Part shown: one piece after another, positions 46,066-59,474 of the stretch | How the letters are laid out: every line of letters starts with the position of its first letter | Numbering within the stretch: position 1 is the stretch's first letter | Origin: Hermodice carunculata | Lineage: Eukaryota; Annelida; Polychaeta; Eunicida; Amphinomidae | Assembly: GCA_964020975.1 (NCBI GenBank) | Contig: OZ026616.1 | Location: 84,010,268-84,074,267 of the forward strand | Direction of reading: 5' to 3' | Length of the DNA: 64,000 bases | Program-made: the position numbers and the translations under genes | The notes under the pieces: model-generated | The model's input: only the letters and a program-made list of their open reading frames with translations | Told to the model about the DNA's origin: nothing | Databases searched by the model: none

Positions 46066-49000
46066 CAATCATGTTTACTGCTTTTTTCTCTCAAAAGCAT
46101 AAATATAAAATATCTTAAAATATACATCTCTTTCAATACATTTTTTCATAGAAATATATAAGTTTTGATTAATTACCGGTTGATCATACAGAAATTATCA
46201 GAGGTTTGTTGTGTTGTTTAAGTAAACAAGGCATTAGCCCCTTTTTCAGCATGGAATAAATGATGTATCATTTATTGAACTGGGTTTAAAGCACAAAATA
46301 AAATAAAGCATAAATCTGGGCCAATTAATGTTCGAAAACTGACCTTTCTGACACAAAGTAACTTGGTCAATTGCCGACCTTTCCCAAAGTAAACTGACAT
46401 ACATTCGCTGAAAACACAGTTATTTTGCTATCTTGAACCTGACTCCCCTTAATGATTTGTGATCTAGAAGCTAATGTCAGCTAAACTATTGTCTGAGAGT
46501 TGTCCTTAAGAAAGATCTCTTCAGCCATAATGGTAAAGACCTTTGCCTCATTAGACACACAAGGTAAAAGATAAAACCCAATCATACAACAGCCTACATG
46601 TACATGTAGCTGGTTTGATACGGAAGGCAAATTAATCAGTTTCTGAATACCTTAACCTGGCACATTTACCATCCAGAGACAGAAAGATATTGAAATGTAC
46701 TAAAAGGCATGCTCTCCATTGATATCTGGGATCTATGAATCATTATCCTTGACAGCATTGATGAAAGAAAAATAAATAAAAGACTACTTTGATCAATGGA
46801 GGGTCATTATCCTGTTGTATGGCAATAATCATTCCAATCAATAGTGGGGGCCATGGGATAAAGACCATCATTACAGCTTTCATTTTGCTGGGGAGAGCCT
46901 TCTTCTGGAAAATGTTTAATGTTTAGGTGTCAGATAGTGATTGCTGGTCCATGTTATCCTGAAAATATATATAAAAAAAAAAATCACACAATTCAAAAAA
47001 TACCAACTTAAATTAATTTTCGGTGATAATGTTTTACTTCTGCCTTTGGCTGACTGCATAAGAGAGAGGCAATGTGCCAACTAACTCCCCGCTGAATCTG
47101 TCACCAGATGCCACACTCCTCTGTGGCCGTCTCTTAATGCAGCTTGGCCTTGCTTGACAGTAATGTAAGTGCAACTTAAATATTGGTGGCATGACCTACG
47201 ACAGATTCTCGGTCAAGAGGCTACCTGCGTTTGGCACTTTGCAAACAGTTCCTTACCCGAAGCCAAAAGTGCCATTAAAGCTAAGCTTCAATAATTCTTT
47301 TCTAAGTATTATAGCATATATCTATGAAGGATCCTCCCTTAATGAGGTCTTATGGGACACACTGGTCTGGTCAATCTGGCTTAACTGCTCAAACTCATAC
47401 CATAGCAGACTGCACAGGGTATACTGACCTGTAGGGCTCTGGCAAGCTCCTTCATGACTCACTGATAGTGCTCCTTATACCTTTCATTACATAAACTTTG
47501 GCTTCAACTCTGGTACATTTTCATTGTTGAAGTATTCATAAAATGTGAAAGTATTCATAAAATGTGAAAGGGTGGTATGTTTGACCTTGACAATAAATCT
47601 GTAATAATGGTTACAGCAGTTTTCTGCCAGTGAGTGGCTGCTATTAATGTGCATGTAAAGTCAATATATAAATGAAAGGTAAATACAGCATATCCCCATG
47701 GTACACACAACTTCTACTGTCTTACAGAGCCATGCACAGCCTGCTGTGAGGCCTCAAAAGGATGTTACTACTGTATGTATATTGTCTGCGCCTCTTAATG
47801 CTTACAGCAATGTTTGGTGACTTGTTCATCTGGTGATTTTAGTGCCCTTATTTGTCCCTCTGAGCCACTACATATAGTTAATGAAAATATGTTACAGTGA
47901 CTTCTCTGTTGGTTCAGCCAAATGAGCAGGAACCTCGATCTAGTGAATAATGCCATCCAGTGGCTAGAGTGCATCTAGGCTTATCTCATTGGACTTTGAA
48001 GTTAACAAAAGTAGATCAGAATGATTTTGTCCATGATTCTGAAACATGAACACATATAAACCTCTTAAGAGTGGTGCCACCTACATGTAAAAGCTATGAT
48101 GATGCTCTCATTAAGCTACAACTTTGTGAAAGTACATGTAGGTCAGAGTGACCTTTGTCATATTGCTTTAGAGACAACATACAAGTATCATGAGTAGTGT
48201 CACCCGCAGACTCCAGTGATTGTGTGCTTCCTCCCAAGTCACTGAAAGTAGCTCAGGCCAACCTGGGATACTGCGGACTTTATATCTGCTTCAACACATT
48301 CACATTTATAAAATATTAAGAGCAAGGATGGCCAATCAAAAAGCTTTAAATGCCAGGAGAACTTTCCTCTCTCTAAGCACATTTTATATAGATATATTTT
48401 CCAAAATCATGTAAGCAGCTGTGGTTGAGTATGCATGTAATAGCAACATGATATATTATATTGCTATTTGTCAGTACACTAGGTATGAATAAAACAAACA
48501 AACAAACACACACAAACCACCTTAACAAAAGTATTCACTAGATAGTCTGCCAAAACAGGAAGAAGAATACATTGGACTTTACATTCTGAGCCCATCCTAA
48601 ACTTTATATGGTAATACATCAGCAGGTACACAACGCCACACAATGTGTCTTTGTTGCAGTATTTCACTTTTTTTTTCCAGTTTAGAAAGCATTTTGAAAA
48701 GCTTCTGCTGAACCAATCCCAGAAGCACTAATCTCGCTATTGAAAATGGATGTGTAGTAATAGGAAATCAATTATCACTGTGTCACAATCAATGTGTCAT
48801 TCATGTGTTTGAACAAATGAAACCACGTTCCACTGTGAGTTGTGTGTTTATCACAAGCACATATTGGGCTGACACCTCAGATTGGCAAATATTAGATGGC
48901 ACAAAAAACAGATGCGAGATATAGATTAAAAATCTAATATTGGATAGGTATCTGATATCATTTAAGAAATCTAAATATATTGGACTTTCCAAAAAAACAC

Positions 49001-49090
49001 ATTTTTTCCTGTTATGGAGTTTTTTTCGGTCAGTTATTGGTTTCCAGTCCATCAACTAATTGGTGATCTGCATGGCAGTAGGCCCAATTA
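46062..49090. other. Largest low-repeat stretch of the window
   Basis: About 3 kb with no array, TIR element or LINE piece recognised. At ~48680 the plus strand has a strong acceptor (CACTTTTTTTTTCCAG) followed by an open 16-codon frame, RKHFEKLLLNQSQKH then stop. This could be a terminal exon, but no poly(A) signal is evident. A weaker acceptor/donor pair bounds only ~22 nt near 47145-47165. Confidence 0.35.
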
Positions 49091-49155
49091 CATTTTTTTC
49101 TTTCTTTTTTTTCTTTTTTTTTTTTCTTTTGCTTTTTAAGAGATTTTTTTTTCTT
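49091..49155. repeat. T/C-rich low-complexity tract
   Basis: Mostly T with scattered C, ending CTTTTAAGAGATTTTTTTTTC. On the minus strand it codes a Lys-rich run without significance. Confidence 0.8.
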
Positions 49156-51110
49156 CTGTACAACTTTGCAAAGTCACCAGCAAAAGTTTTGCACATGTAT
49201 GTGTTTGCAGTAAGAATCTGACATGTAATAACTTCATTCAAATCCACCTGACTTGAACTGACATAAATGAGCATGAACGTACACCTGCAGATTAACACAC
49301 AGACATGGACATGTACATTTTATATTCTGACTTCTGATGAACTTAAGATTGACTGCTATTTTCAGCTTTTGTTTCCTACTGAATTCTTATGCACTCTAAA
49401 ATGACTTTTGCCTTTTAATTTTTCTTCCACTGGAGCCTTATGGACACTTAATTGATTGTTCCCTTTGAACTTTTGTCCCCCCCCCCCCCCCCCTTGTGAA
49501 TTGGCATCATTGGTGTTATCACATACAAGTAAAATACCAACAATATAGGTGCACAGTGTTGTGGCAGATATCTAAATCAAATAGTTTTCTGTTCTCTTTA
49601 AATTGAAAATAATACATTTTCAAGCACCATGAGGAAGACATCCGAGTTTTACTTTGGTTTGACTTTCAGCCAGGGTCAACAATTCTGGCGTTTCTATTTC
49701 AGCAACAAATTGTTTCCATAAAAAAGTAAATGAAGAAAAAAAAAGATATGATGAGAAAACATTACTGGTCCAAATATACAACACATTCTGAGGATATGTA
49801 GGCAAAATATCTTATTTGCCACTAGTTCCTGCCTTGTTTCATTAAAAACCTCATAAAACAACTAATATTTCTAAACTTGAGCTTCTGTCTCAGATTACAT
49901 GTAAATGTACACGCACCAAAAAGGAACTGAACCCCATATGAGAGACAGAGTCACACAAAAGCTTCAGGTATACAGTAACTCATTTAGCATCTATGTATTT
50001 GTAGCTAGAAGCCTGATATGCTTGTATAACTGAATCATTCATTCCATCTACATATGGCACTGAAATTGCTATCGAAATTGCATACAAATTCCCCTTAGGA
50101 AGAGCTCTCATTCAAATGCTTAAATATTTAGGCTGCATGCTTGCGTTTTTGCATTGGCTGGCAAGCCATGCTGCAGGTACCAAAAAGGCAGCTGCAGCAT
50201 GACTTGACTAGCAATGCAAAAACCAATGACTAATACCTTTACATATGTTACAATACAAACAAGAAGGTTTGTTACGGGTTGACAAATGTGTGTTCCCAGT
50301 CGACTTTAATGCAGCCCCAGCCTAGCAAGGGCTCTCTCGACACCTGGCCAATTGCACTTCATTACATGTCTTACCTGATATTTGGTAACCTATTACCTTC
50401 GATGTATAGTTCATTATTTTGGAATAGAGATGTTTACAATCCTTCATGTATCATAAGATCCAGAGGCTGACTGTTTGAGCTCAGTTAGTCATATATTCAA
50501 TAAATGTGAATTTTATATCTTCTGAGAATCCATTTTAACATGTGCACATCAAATGACAAATGATTATGTTTCAGCAAAATATCAGAAATGATCTTACATA
50601 TTGGTAAATCTTCAGACTGCCTAAACATACCATTAATCCTGTATGAAAATCTTTTATAAAGATTTGAAACAAATAAAAATAAAATAACAATTACACGTGT
50701 GCAAAAGTATGGCAACAATTCCCCTGTGAATCTTCTGGTTGTACATGACAATACAAAGACTAATTGATACTATGTTACAGAAAGCATTGGACTGATTCCA
50801 ACAAATTTTTTGTGCAACCTGATGAGGGTGATCAACTAAAGTAGTCATTAGTGTCATTAGCTAAGTGCCATCTAATTCTATTTTGACTTTGAAACTTGGC
50901 ACAAGTGTACACAGCCTTTTGTACGGACCTATCAAAACTAAATGTGATGGAGTCTTGTGTATAAATGCTCTGTGAGCAAACAAAGAGTAAATATGACAGT
51001 TGTAAATGATGCATAAGTACTGCTCTGCAGTTTGATACTGTTTACCATATTTGACACATGCATACAGTGTGACTGTTAACCATATTTGTATGGCAAGCCG
51101 TTTTGATATT
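49156..51110. other. Low-repeat stretch with a short poly(C)
   Basis: A run of about 16 C is at 49478-49493. GCATGCTTGCGTTTTTGCATTGG near 50138 and the inverted ATGCAAAAACCAATG near 50213 form a loose inverted repeat. No gene is recognised. Confidence 0.3.
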
Positions 51111-51117
51111 TAGTTCC

Positions 51118-51840
51118 ATTTGGTGATATCACTAAATCATCTAGTGATATCGCTTAATGATTTGGTGATATCTCTAAATCATTTAGCGATATCGCCAAGT
51201 GATTTAGTGATATTGCCAAATCATTTAGTGATATCCTTAAATATGTATAATTTAGTGAGATCGCCAAAGATAAGTGATATTGTTAAATGATTTAGTGATA
51301 TCCCTAAATAACATAGAGTGATATTGTAAAACCATTTAGTGATATTGCTTAATCATTTAACAATATCACTAAATGTATTTCCACTTCCTGTCCTATTTTG
51401 TCCAATACGGCTGCCAATTTGGAGGGAAGTGCGATGGCTTCATCCTGACCAAGGTGTTCTTGAATTGATCATCTTCTCTGGTGTTGTCAATGGGTATTAT
51501 CATGCTGCAAAGACTGTGTAATCTAACTATTAATTTTGTCCTCAAACTGAACAGTCAGGCCTACAGGTCTAAATGCTCGCTTCTTCACACAATCACCCTA
51601 CTGGCATAGCACAATTACCCAGTATGCATCTATTCACTTGTTTAGCAATATTGCTAAATCATTAAGCGATGTCCCTATCTGTAAATACATCTTATTTGGC
51701 TATATCTCTAAATCATTTCGTGATATCTCTAAATTATTTAGGGATATTCTAAGTCTTAACTTCGAGATATCACTAAACGATTTAGGGATATCAGTAAATG
51801 AAACCATTTAGCGATATCATTGAAAGATTTAGTGTTACTA
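51118..51840. repeat. GATATC palindromic-monomer repeat flanking a unique core
   Basis: Units of about 20-24 bp built on TTTAGTGATATCACTAAA, itself a palindrome, fill 51118-51378 and 51640-51838 with much variation. Between them ~260 bp is unique (CACTTCCTGTCCTATTTTG onward). The same motif on both sides makes the whole block foldback-like. A decayed satellite invaded by unrelated sequence is equally possible. Confidence 0.7.
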
Positions 51841-52639
51841 AACGTGCTTCTCTAGATCATATTATGTAATGTCTGTTCTGATTTACAATCAAATACATTT
51901 TGCTGTCGTCTACATTTTGAAATGACCTACATATAGTGTGCTCCATATTGAAACTCAATTCGATTGGTACTTTGAGTTTTGCAAGAGATCATGCCACAGA
52001 TTTCTCTTTGTGGAGATTACACTGAGAATTGAGTTCTATTTACCATAAACAGGTCTTGAGCTTTTTAAGGGTCATACTAGGGATGGAACCCCTTTTGGTA
52101 TTATATGTATTGAGGTCCATGAGTCTATGATATAGCATCACTAGCAGCTATTGCTGGGCTTAGTACCTGTCAACTGATGTATATGATTCATTAATGTCAC
52201 ATTCTCAAAAATTTGTTTATGTAAGTGGGTATATTATATCCACTGAAAATGTGCATGCATGTGTGTTTCATGGCTTATGTAAATGTTCTGCAAAACCATT
52301 TCAATAACCCTGTTTTGGTAACTTGTTCTGACTATCCACACTGAAACTAAACAAGTTTTGTCTCTTGGCACTTTTACAAAGACTTCTATATTTGCAATTT
52401 CCAGTTTGAACATATTGACCTGGGATTTTTATGGTGCCTTCATCTGTAAGAAATTAGAAGAGTCATTGGGAACAGACTATAGACACCCTCCATTTTGCAC
52501 AAACATGGGTCCTGTGACCTTTAAAATGAAATGAAGGCCACCAGAGTGTTATCAGGTCAAAAAATAGTATCAAAGAAAAATCAAGATAATTTGAATTTGA
52601 TGTGGCCAGTGAATCACAAGATATTTTGTTTGCAAGGAT
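51841..52639. other. Unassigned sequence
   Basis: No feature is recognised. Confidence 0.3.
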
Positions 52640-53640
52640 TCTGCTATGGATGGTGGGACATGCCAAAAAGAGTACATGTATACACCAAAACTCCGTTTGG
52701 GGGAATTGTATAGAAACAGAACATCCACAAATTTTACTTGTGGGGGTATAATAGCTCATTGTCCACATTGTATATGCCTTCCATGTACTTGTAAACCCCT
52801 ATCATGTCTTTTGGCATTCTATAACACATACATCAGGAGCTTCCATTCAAGAGGTGTTCTTAATATGGTAATGCTTTCAGTTCTGCTACTTTGTTTGTTG
52901 CTCTTCTCAATACCCCCGTGTAACTCTTCACGTTTTTAATCCTTTGCCAGCCATGAGGCACATATAATGTTTGCATAGTCTAATGTAGGTTGTATTAGTG
53001 TGGTAAACAGTGCTTTCAGTGACTTTCCATAAAGATAATCACACAAGCTTCTAATAATCAATTGTAATTTGATTGGCTTTATTTACTTGAATTTTCATAT
53101 GTCTAGAGAATTTATCAAGCAATGGCTCTGCACTGATGCCTGGCTTGAACTTTTCTTGCTGTGTTTCTTGACGACTTACTCACAAACGGAACTATAATGA
53201 GGGTTGCTGTTCCCAAGGTTACAATTAGATGGCCTTGCATTTGCTCATGTTGAAACCTAGAAGCCATTGGACAGATCCACTGATAACAAATTCAACATCT
53301 CCGCAGAGATGCAAGTTGTGTTCAGCAAATAATAAAGGAGTGTAAAATTTTGTGTCCTCTGCAAACATGAGAAACTCAGTATGTAGGCACATAACTTGAA
53401 TGAGTTCAGCCTTGGTTTCAAGCACATCTTTGCATAATTTATCAACAAAGTGTGCATCAAACTTTTTTGCCATTCAGGTTCATTCTCTACCCACTCTAGG
53501 ACATTGTACAGAACTATATTAAATTGGCTATTTTTTTTATGTTTCTTCAATTTGTTTGTCACTAACCTAAGTTGAACTTGTAGGCTTGTTATCACTGGTG
53601 GCATCCCAATAGTCATCCATCCTCAGTTTCCACTCAAAGG
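52640..53640 (-). pseudogene. LINE ORF2 3' half, copy B
   Basis: Minus strand, in order: FLMFAEDTKFYTPL (the FADD catalytic block with its first Asp replaced by Glu), WLLGFNMSKCKAI, KALFTTLIQPTLDYANII followed by CASWLAK (~52950-53040), then a decayed R-x-D-M-I-x-VYK-Y segment near 52770-52830. These are RT palm/thumb and C-terminal blocks of CR1/Jockey-group LINEs. Stops and frame changes break it, and no 5' half is adjacent. Confidence 0.75.
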
Positions 53641-54240
53641 TTACCTGACTTTGTGGGGATGTTATACAACTTCAAACTATCCTTTCCACTTTTAATCTCT
53701 TTCTTAATCTTTCCCTGCACATTGTATTTCAGATTTTGAAACTGTCAAAATACTGCTCACATCTTTCCCCAACAACACTGTCTATCCTGACAGTTGCCAT
53801 TATACATGTAGCACCATTGCACTCACTACCGAATTACAGTTTATTTATCTTCATAAAGCTGTAATCTTTTTTATTCAATGTTGAGAATGACAGACACATC
53901 CACATCTTTTATCTTTCACATTCTTCTATTTCATTATCATCAGAGTCTGAGATCTGTTCACAGTACCTGCATATACATGTACATGTACATGTCAGCATAC
54001 TGTCATCAGGATTTTTGGCGTGTTTTGTTCTTTAGACTGCTTACTTTGGTTTGTTAACATTTTGCCACATGTCACTTTTGCTGTATCATGTGTGGAGAAT
54101 AAGCATTTCAGAGATCATGCCTCCACTGTTTAAAAAAAAAGACAAAAAAAGTCAACATACCTGCATTGAGAATTTTTAAAAATAGCGTTCAGAGAACGGA
54201 TTTCCCTCAGCACCCACAATCTTTTTTCCTCAATTCTGCA
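53641..54240. other. Unassigned sequence
   Basis: Contains ACATGTACATGTACATGTC near 53975. No gene is recognised. Confidence 0.3.
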
Positions 54241-55212
54241 TTTTTTAAGACTTTGCAGTAGAACACTTTACATACAATTTCCATATTCAGATATTGTTGT
54301 CTATGAAATGAAAGAGCAATTGTATCCTTCTTGAGACATTATGGTAACATTGTCCACTTGTGCCCCACTCAGACAGCCTTCAAATAAATACTTCAGAAAT
54401 TTCATAACAAGTTTACAAATTATAGCAGGAAGCTGATTTTTAATAGGAATCTGTTCCTTTACAATGTGCATCTATGATACAAATTTGGTGAAGCTGCGAT
54501 GGATCCTTGTTGAGATATTATGGTCACATGGTTCCCTTATGTGCTACTCAGACAGCCTTGAAATAGATACTTTAAAGTTTCATAAAAAGTTTATAAATAC
54601 AAAGAGGAAGCTGGTTTCCATAGGCACCTGGTCCATCATAAGATGCATCTCTGACAAAAATTTGGTAAAGCTGCAGTCAAAGTTTTTGAGATATCACGGT
54701 AACCTTGTCAGCGTTGATGCCACTCAGATGGCCTTTAAATGAATATATTAAAAGTTTCATAAAAAGTTTAAAAATAATCAGAGAAAGCTGGTTTTCAAAA
54801 GGAACCTGGTCAATTGTAAGGTACAAATGTAAATTTCTGACAAAAATTTGGTACAGCTACAGCGAATATTTTTTGAGATAAAAAGTATAGACCCATATCT
54901 TTTACATGGATTGCCAAACAAGCCCAGCCTATATTAATCACTCTTCATGGCACAGATGGTAGCGTGTACTTTCCTACCTACTTGTTTGGTGGAGGAAACC
55001 GAAGGACTCGGAGAAAACCACTGTGCACAGTCAGAGTGGTAGGAACTCTTTCCACTTGCTTCCCCGGCCATGAATCAAACCCGGACCACAGAGGTGAAAG
55101 GCGGTGTGTTGCAGCTCTACCAACCGTGCACCCATTTTTAGATATTGCGGTAACGTTGACAAGATGGACAGACAGATGATGCAGGGGACAACACTCTCTG
55201 GTACTTTATATG
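54241..55212 (+). mobile_element. Helitron-like element with ~177-bp core repeats and a nested insert
   Basis: The anchor CCACTCAGACAGCCTTCAAA and variants recur at ~54366, 54546 and 54721; AAATTTGGTAAAGCTGCAG and AGTTTCATAAAAAGTTTA recur with the same spacing. The far end has a short ACGG/ACAG-like tract (GATGGACAGACAGATGATGC) and ends TATGTCGAGGGTAAAAA, like the HINE at 16770-17587. The last repeat is split at 'GAGATA' by ~250 bp (54885-55140) and resumes at 55140 with GATATTGCGGTAACG. Confidence 0.65.
54885..55140 (-). mobile_element. tRNA-derived SINE inserted in the core repeats
   Basis: Minus strand: A box TGGTAGAGCTG (55112-55122) and B box GGTTTGATTCA (55071-55081) lie about 41 nt apart, close to a real tRNA. 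A ~150-nt body follows with TTTTCTCCGAGTCCTTCGG / TTTCCTCC, a phrase seen in several animal SINE or repeat bodies. It interrupts a Helitron-like repeat, confirming insertion. No poly(A) tail is seen, and the target duplication may be GAGATA/TAGATA but is unclear. Confidence 0.5.
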
Positions 55213-55479
55213 TCGAGGGTAAAAAACCTTATCCCTGCACATACCATATTAATAAGCAAAAAAAAAAATACCATGAGATGTGAGGGGCTTCAATTTTTCG
55301 GCAGAACCTTTAGCCCTCCTTGCCTCTGGCCAGGACAGGTCCAAATGTTGTTTAGAGCAGATAGTGTTACACATATTGCAACATAACATGGGCAAGCAAT
55401 TATAAAAGTAATCTGGACTGTCTGGTAAAACTACAAAAGAAAATATTATGTATTATGAGCTTTTCAGATTTTGATGCTC

Positions 55480-56085
55480 ATACAGATCCTTAATTTTAGA
55501 GATATAGAATCATGAAATTTGACACTATAAACAAACTTTTGATATCCATTTTCATGTTTAAAATTATGAATGGTATGTTTCCACAATTTTTTCAGGATAT
55601 TTTTGTCTTAAACTCAAATATACATTCGTATTCTACAAGACAGAGACCCAATTTATTTACATTTGCTTGTGGCAGTGTTTTCACATCTTTTTCCATCAAA
55701 CACCATGGGACCAAGATATGGAATCAGATACATATACCTTTAAACCTTCGGCAGACAATGTTTTACCTTTTATAAACAAAAGTTACAGAAACTATATTTG
55801 TTATCTTGAGTTTGACAGTTGAACATTGAATTGTTCTACATGTATTTCATATCTAAATCATTTTAACTTATTTGGACTTGTCTGTGTGGAAAATTGATGA
55901 CGCACATGTATACATGTATATAGATTTATTTGTAACACATTATCTATAAACCTACTGTTTTCTCATGGATCAGGGTATATACAAGCCCAGTATAAGCTCA
56001 TATACTCTTAATCTTTTGTTACAATGTATGCTCAACTATATATCTTGATGAATAAACATATCTATCTGTGTATTTATCTATGTTG
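55480..56085 (+). pseudogene. LINE ORF2 C-terminus and 3' UTR, copy F
   Basis: The plus-strand frame at 55512-55775 includes LISIFMFKIMNGMFPQFF, NSNIHSYSTRQRPNLF and SIKHHGTKIWNQIHIPL, the C-terminal block (F-K-x-x-N-G...HSYxTRQ...G-x-K-IWN-x-x-P) of the same LINE group as 38715-40600. About 300 nt of AT-rich 3' UTR follows and ends in a TCTATC-type short repeat near 56060-56085. This is a heavily 5'-truncated copy. Confidence 0.75.
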
Positions 56086-59000
56086 TGGTACATGTTGACT
56101 TGTCTTACCTGTCCAATTGCCACATGATATTGCAGGCTCAGGCCTACTCACTTGCTTCCTACAGAATCCTCCCACATGCAATCTCGGAATTTTTTTAAGA
56201 TAAAATCTGAGATTCTTTCAAAGAAAAGCTCATAAAGTGTCACAAATTTCTCAATCACGTAGACTGATGTGTCAAACATTGTTTCCAATTTACAGCATTC
56301 CTGACAAGTCAGTACAGCATACATGAGGACGTAGCAGAGAATAGAGCAGATTTAACCCACGCCATTTTTGAAAACTGTTCAGAGAAGACTATGTATCTTA
56401 TGACCATTAAGCTGAGCCCTTCAAACATTCAAAGGTAACGCTAGCAAAATGTGACATAGAGTCCTTTTGTGTGTCCTTTTGTCTGTGTTGCTTAAACTTC
56501 TGAGACTATGTCTTCATTCCCTGACCTCGACTTGCAATGAATGATGCTTGACTTGAGACAAAGAAGGAGGCTTTGTGCCCAGTGCATCTAACTCAGAGTG
56601 TGGTATACATGTAGGTTGAACACTTCTTGTGTAAATCTGGTCCTTTTGAAGCAACAGTCATTGTTTAGATAAATTTATGTAACCATGAGAAAGGTAACGA
56701 ACTGATTTTTTTTTTCACAACAATGGAAAAAAATAATGATGTTTAATTTTCCATCTCATGCTTATACATTGTATACATGTACACAAACGTAGCTCATGGC
56801 AGTGTTGTGGTGCAAAAATATGTTTTGAGCCCCTCTATCTGTCTTTGTTTGTTCACGTTATCCCAAAGCGTGTTAATTATCGTTGATGTCTTGTCAAGTC
56901 CTGTCTCTGTGTATTTTCGCAAGTGGGATTTGAATAGGGCACAGCCCTTATCCCCAATTGCCATTTTTTTATCAGTGCAGCTTTCAGTTGTATGATTCAG
57001 AAACAAAATATGTTTATGGAAAACCATGGCTCAAGGATATGCAGAGTAAGAGCTGCAGCTCATCTTTAATAGGAGTAAAAATGAGCATGATGACCAAGTC
57101 AACTCAAATATTTCTGAACTGCAGATTACCCATGACTTCCTAAGACCTATAGAACACTGAATCCCATGCTGTGCTGGTCTCAGTGTTGTAGCCATCAGCA
57201 AGCGGCGCCGTCCTCATGACTTCATGGGGCCATGCTACCAGGTGGGATTCATCCTTCTCAAAAGGAACCCAATGCCCTAAGATACCAATGACTCCAGTAC
57301 CTGGCAAAAACTGAACCTTTCAGACCACAAGAAACTGAGCCTGTCTCTGAAGAAGTGACACAAGAGACAGGACTGAGCTCAGCCACTACATGTTCACTGG
57401 AAAGTAAACCATTCAAGCTATATCGGGACTTGAACATTTTAGAAATCATAGACTCTGGGTCCTTTTTAGCCATTATATGGAAACCCACAAAATAGTTAAA
57501 CCTATTACCCTCCCCCCCCCCCCCAATACCTCCTAAAAAAACATACTGGAAAAAGATTGACTCAAAAGAAGCCAGCTGATACCATCTACATGTACAAGAA
57601 TGTGTTATGCTCACTGAACCTTGGTTATTCATCTGAACACATGAACTGATGTAACAGTCAATCACATGATCTTATAAGAATTCAGATTTAAATTACATGG
57701 TGTGTTAACAGCAAGTGAACACAGGTAAATAGGTGCTGTGTAGAGGGTAGACCTCATCATGGCATTACACTATGCTTGGCTGCATTCAGAATGCCTTCAT
57801 CTTGAACCAGCTCCAACTTCATGTGGAGAGTGCCAGATTTCTTTTTGATTGCTTCCTTGAAGAAAGGCTTCTCCTCTCATAATAAGGACAAGTGCTATGT
57901 GTATAATGCCACAGGTTTAGCCCTTCTGCTGTAGTATATGTAGCATGATTGTCATCAGTGATTCACTTTGCTTGTGGCCAGCATTGGCTTCTAACCCAGG
58001 ATTTTAAGGCAAACCCAAGGTTGATGATCAGTGTTTGATGCAGCCCTTGGAGTTTGTAAAAATGATAATTGACCAGGTTAGATGAATTAACACCATGGGT
58101 AGCTGCTAAGTACTTCGCACATATTTTAAAACAGCAAGCACACTCTTGACATGTCATTGCTTGGTAGGACCTCTGGGAGTAAATAGTGTGTTCACTGTAT
58201 ACATTGAAATTAGCATATCAGAAAGGGGGCAATAAAGTGGATTAGGTTCTTGGTCTTGGTTTAAAGCAGCCTGTTTTCAGCATGTGGAAGAGTTTTTACC
58301 CATATTTTTGGAACCTCCATATGATCTCACACAGCTCACTTTACAATAGTATTTTTGCACCTCAAAGTAACAAGTAATGAAAAATATTAACACTATGCCA
58401 TCTTAATTGCTCTGAAATTATAACTAACATTCATGTAGCCTTAGATTTATCCTCATCTGATGGGCTGTTGTCACCATCACAATCTCAGTCACTCTTGATC
58501 CAAATGAACTCAGACTGACTTGCCCCTGCCAAAATCAAATCAGTTTAGATATAGCCACATTGTATCATACTGTTGGCAAACCTGCTGACTGATATTTTTG
58601 GCAGCATGTACAAATACCTATTAGGCTTAGATCAGAGGTCTTCAGTGCCAGAGTTCAAGATCGTGTGTGTTGAAAGGAACTATCAAGATTGACACAATAG
58701 AGTAATGAAGTAACCATTGCATAATAGCAAAACCAATTTTGTGATCACAAAATGCATTTGTGATCATGATAAATGCACAGCTGGCAGGCAGTGTGCAGGC
58801 ATAGACTTACATTTTGTAACTCCATAAAACCTGGGTGCATCTAATATTTACTCTGTATACATGTCTGTTGGGATAGCTCAACAATTAGAGAGGAAACCTA
58901 GTGGTGTTTATGAAGCCACTGCACACATGCAATATTAATAATGCTACAGGTACATGTACATTTACTGATCCAATGTAAATTGTTATATGGAGCACTTTCT

Positions 59001-59474
59001 CCACTAAATTCCCAAGTCACATTACATGTACATGTACCCTGGCAACTGGGTCAAGGTCAACCATGTGCATTTCTTATTAACCCTTATACATGTACAGAAC
59101 AATCACTGTGTGCAACATTAAGTTGTATGTGAAATAATTCTCTTAATATGAAGAGAATAGTGCAAGTGCATGTGTCTCGTGTTCTTGCATATATAATATC
59201 AATGTCACCCATGTGCACTGTCAAGCTGGCCCTTTTGCAGGACCATCCCTGTTAGCAATACCAAAGTCTGTACTCGCACAGTGCTACAGTCATCATTCTT
59301 ATATGATGAAAAGTGACAGGATCCACAATTACCACGGAGTAAGCCAGTAAGTCAGTTTGATCTTTCAATATTACTCAGAGTCAAAATTATCAACATCAAA
59401 AGATACCGTAATAGCATTATTTTGCACATAAACACAGATCAACATGGTTATCTCTTTTTTTTTTTTCATTTCAG
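56086..59474. other. Low-repeat stretch with poly(C) tract
   Basis: About 3.4 kb without recognised transposon. A run of C lies at 57511-57524. The 135-residue minus-strand frame at 57258-57665 crosses that C-run as Gly and has no recognised domain. Confidence 0.3.
56109..56158 (-). other. Weak candidate 50-nt exon
   Basis: Minus strand: the acceptor GATTCTGTAG and strong donor CAG|GTAAGACA bound 50 nt with one open frame (KQVSRPEPAISCGNWT). Its outgoing phase 1 is compatible with the exon at 27130-27322. The acceptor has a poor pyrimidine tract, so chance is likely. Confidence 0.2.

Noticed and set aside
49478-49493. Poly(C) as telomere-like or i-motif element
   Set aside because: A single short homopolymer with no repeat unit or context.
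44240-55140. Functional tRNA genes at the A/B-box sites near 44.5, 55.1 and 63.8 kb
   Set aside because: Acceptor and anticodon stems do not fold and the boxes carry mismatches; SINE or pseudo-tRNA is the better reading.
57258-57665. 135-codon minus-strand frame
   Set aside because: Crosses a poly(C) run as poly-Gly, no domain, no splice or start context.
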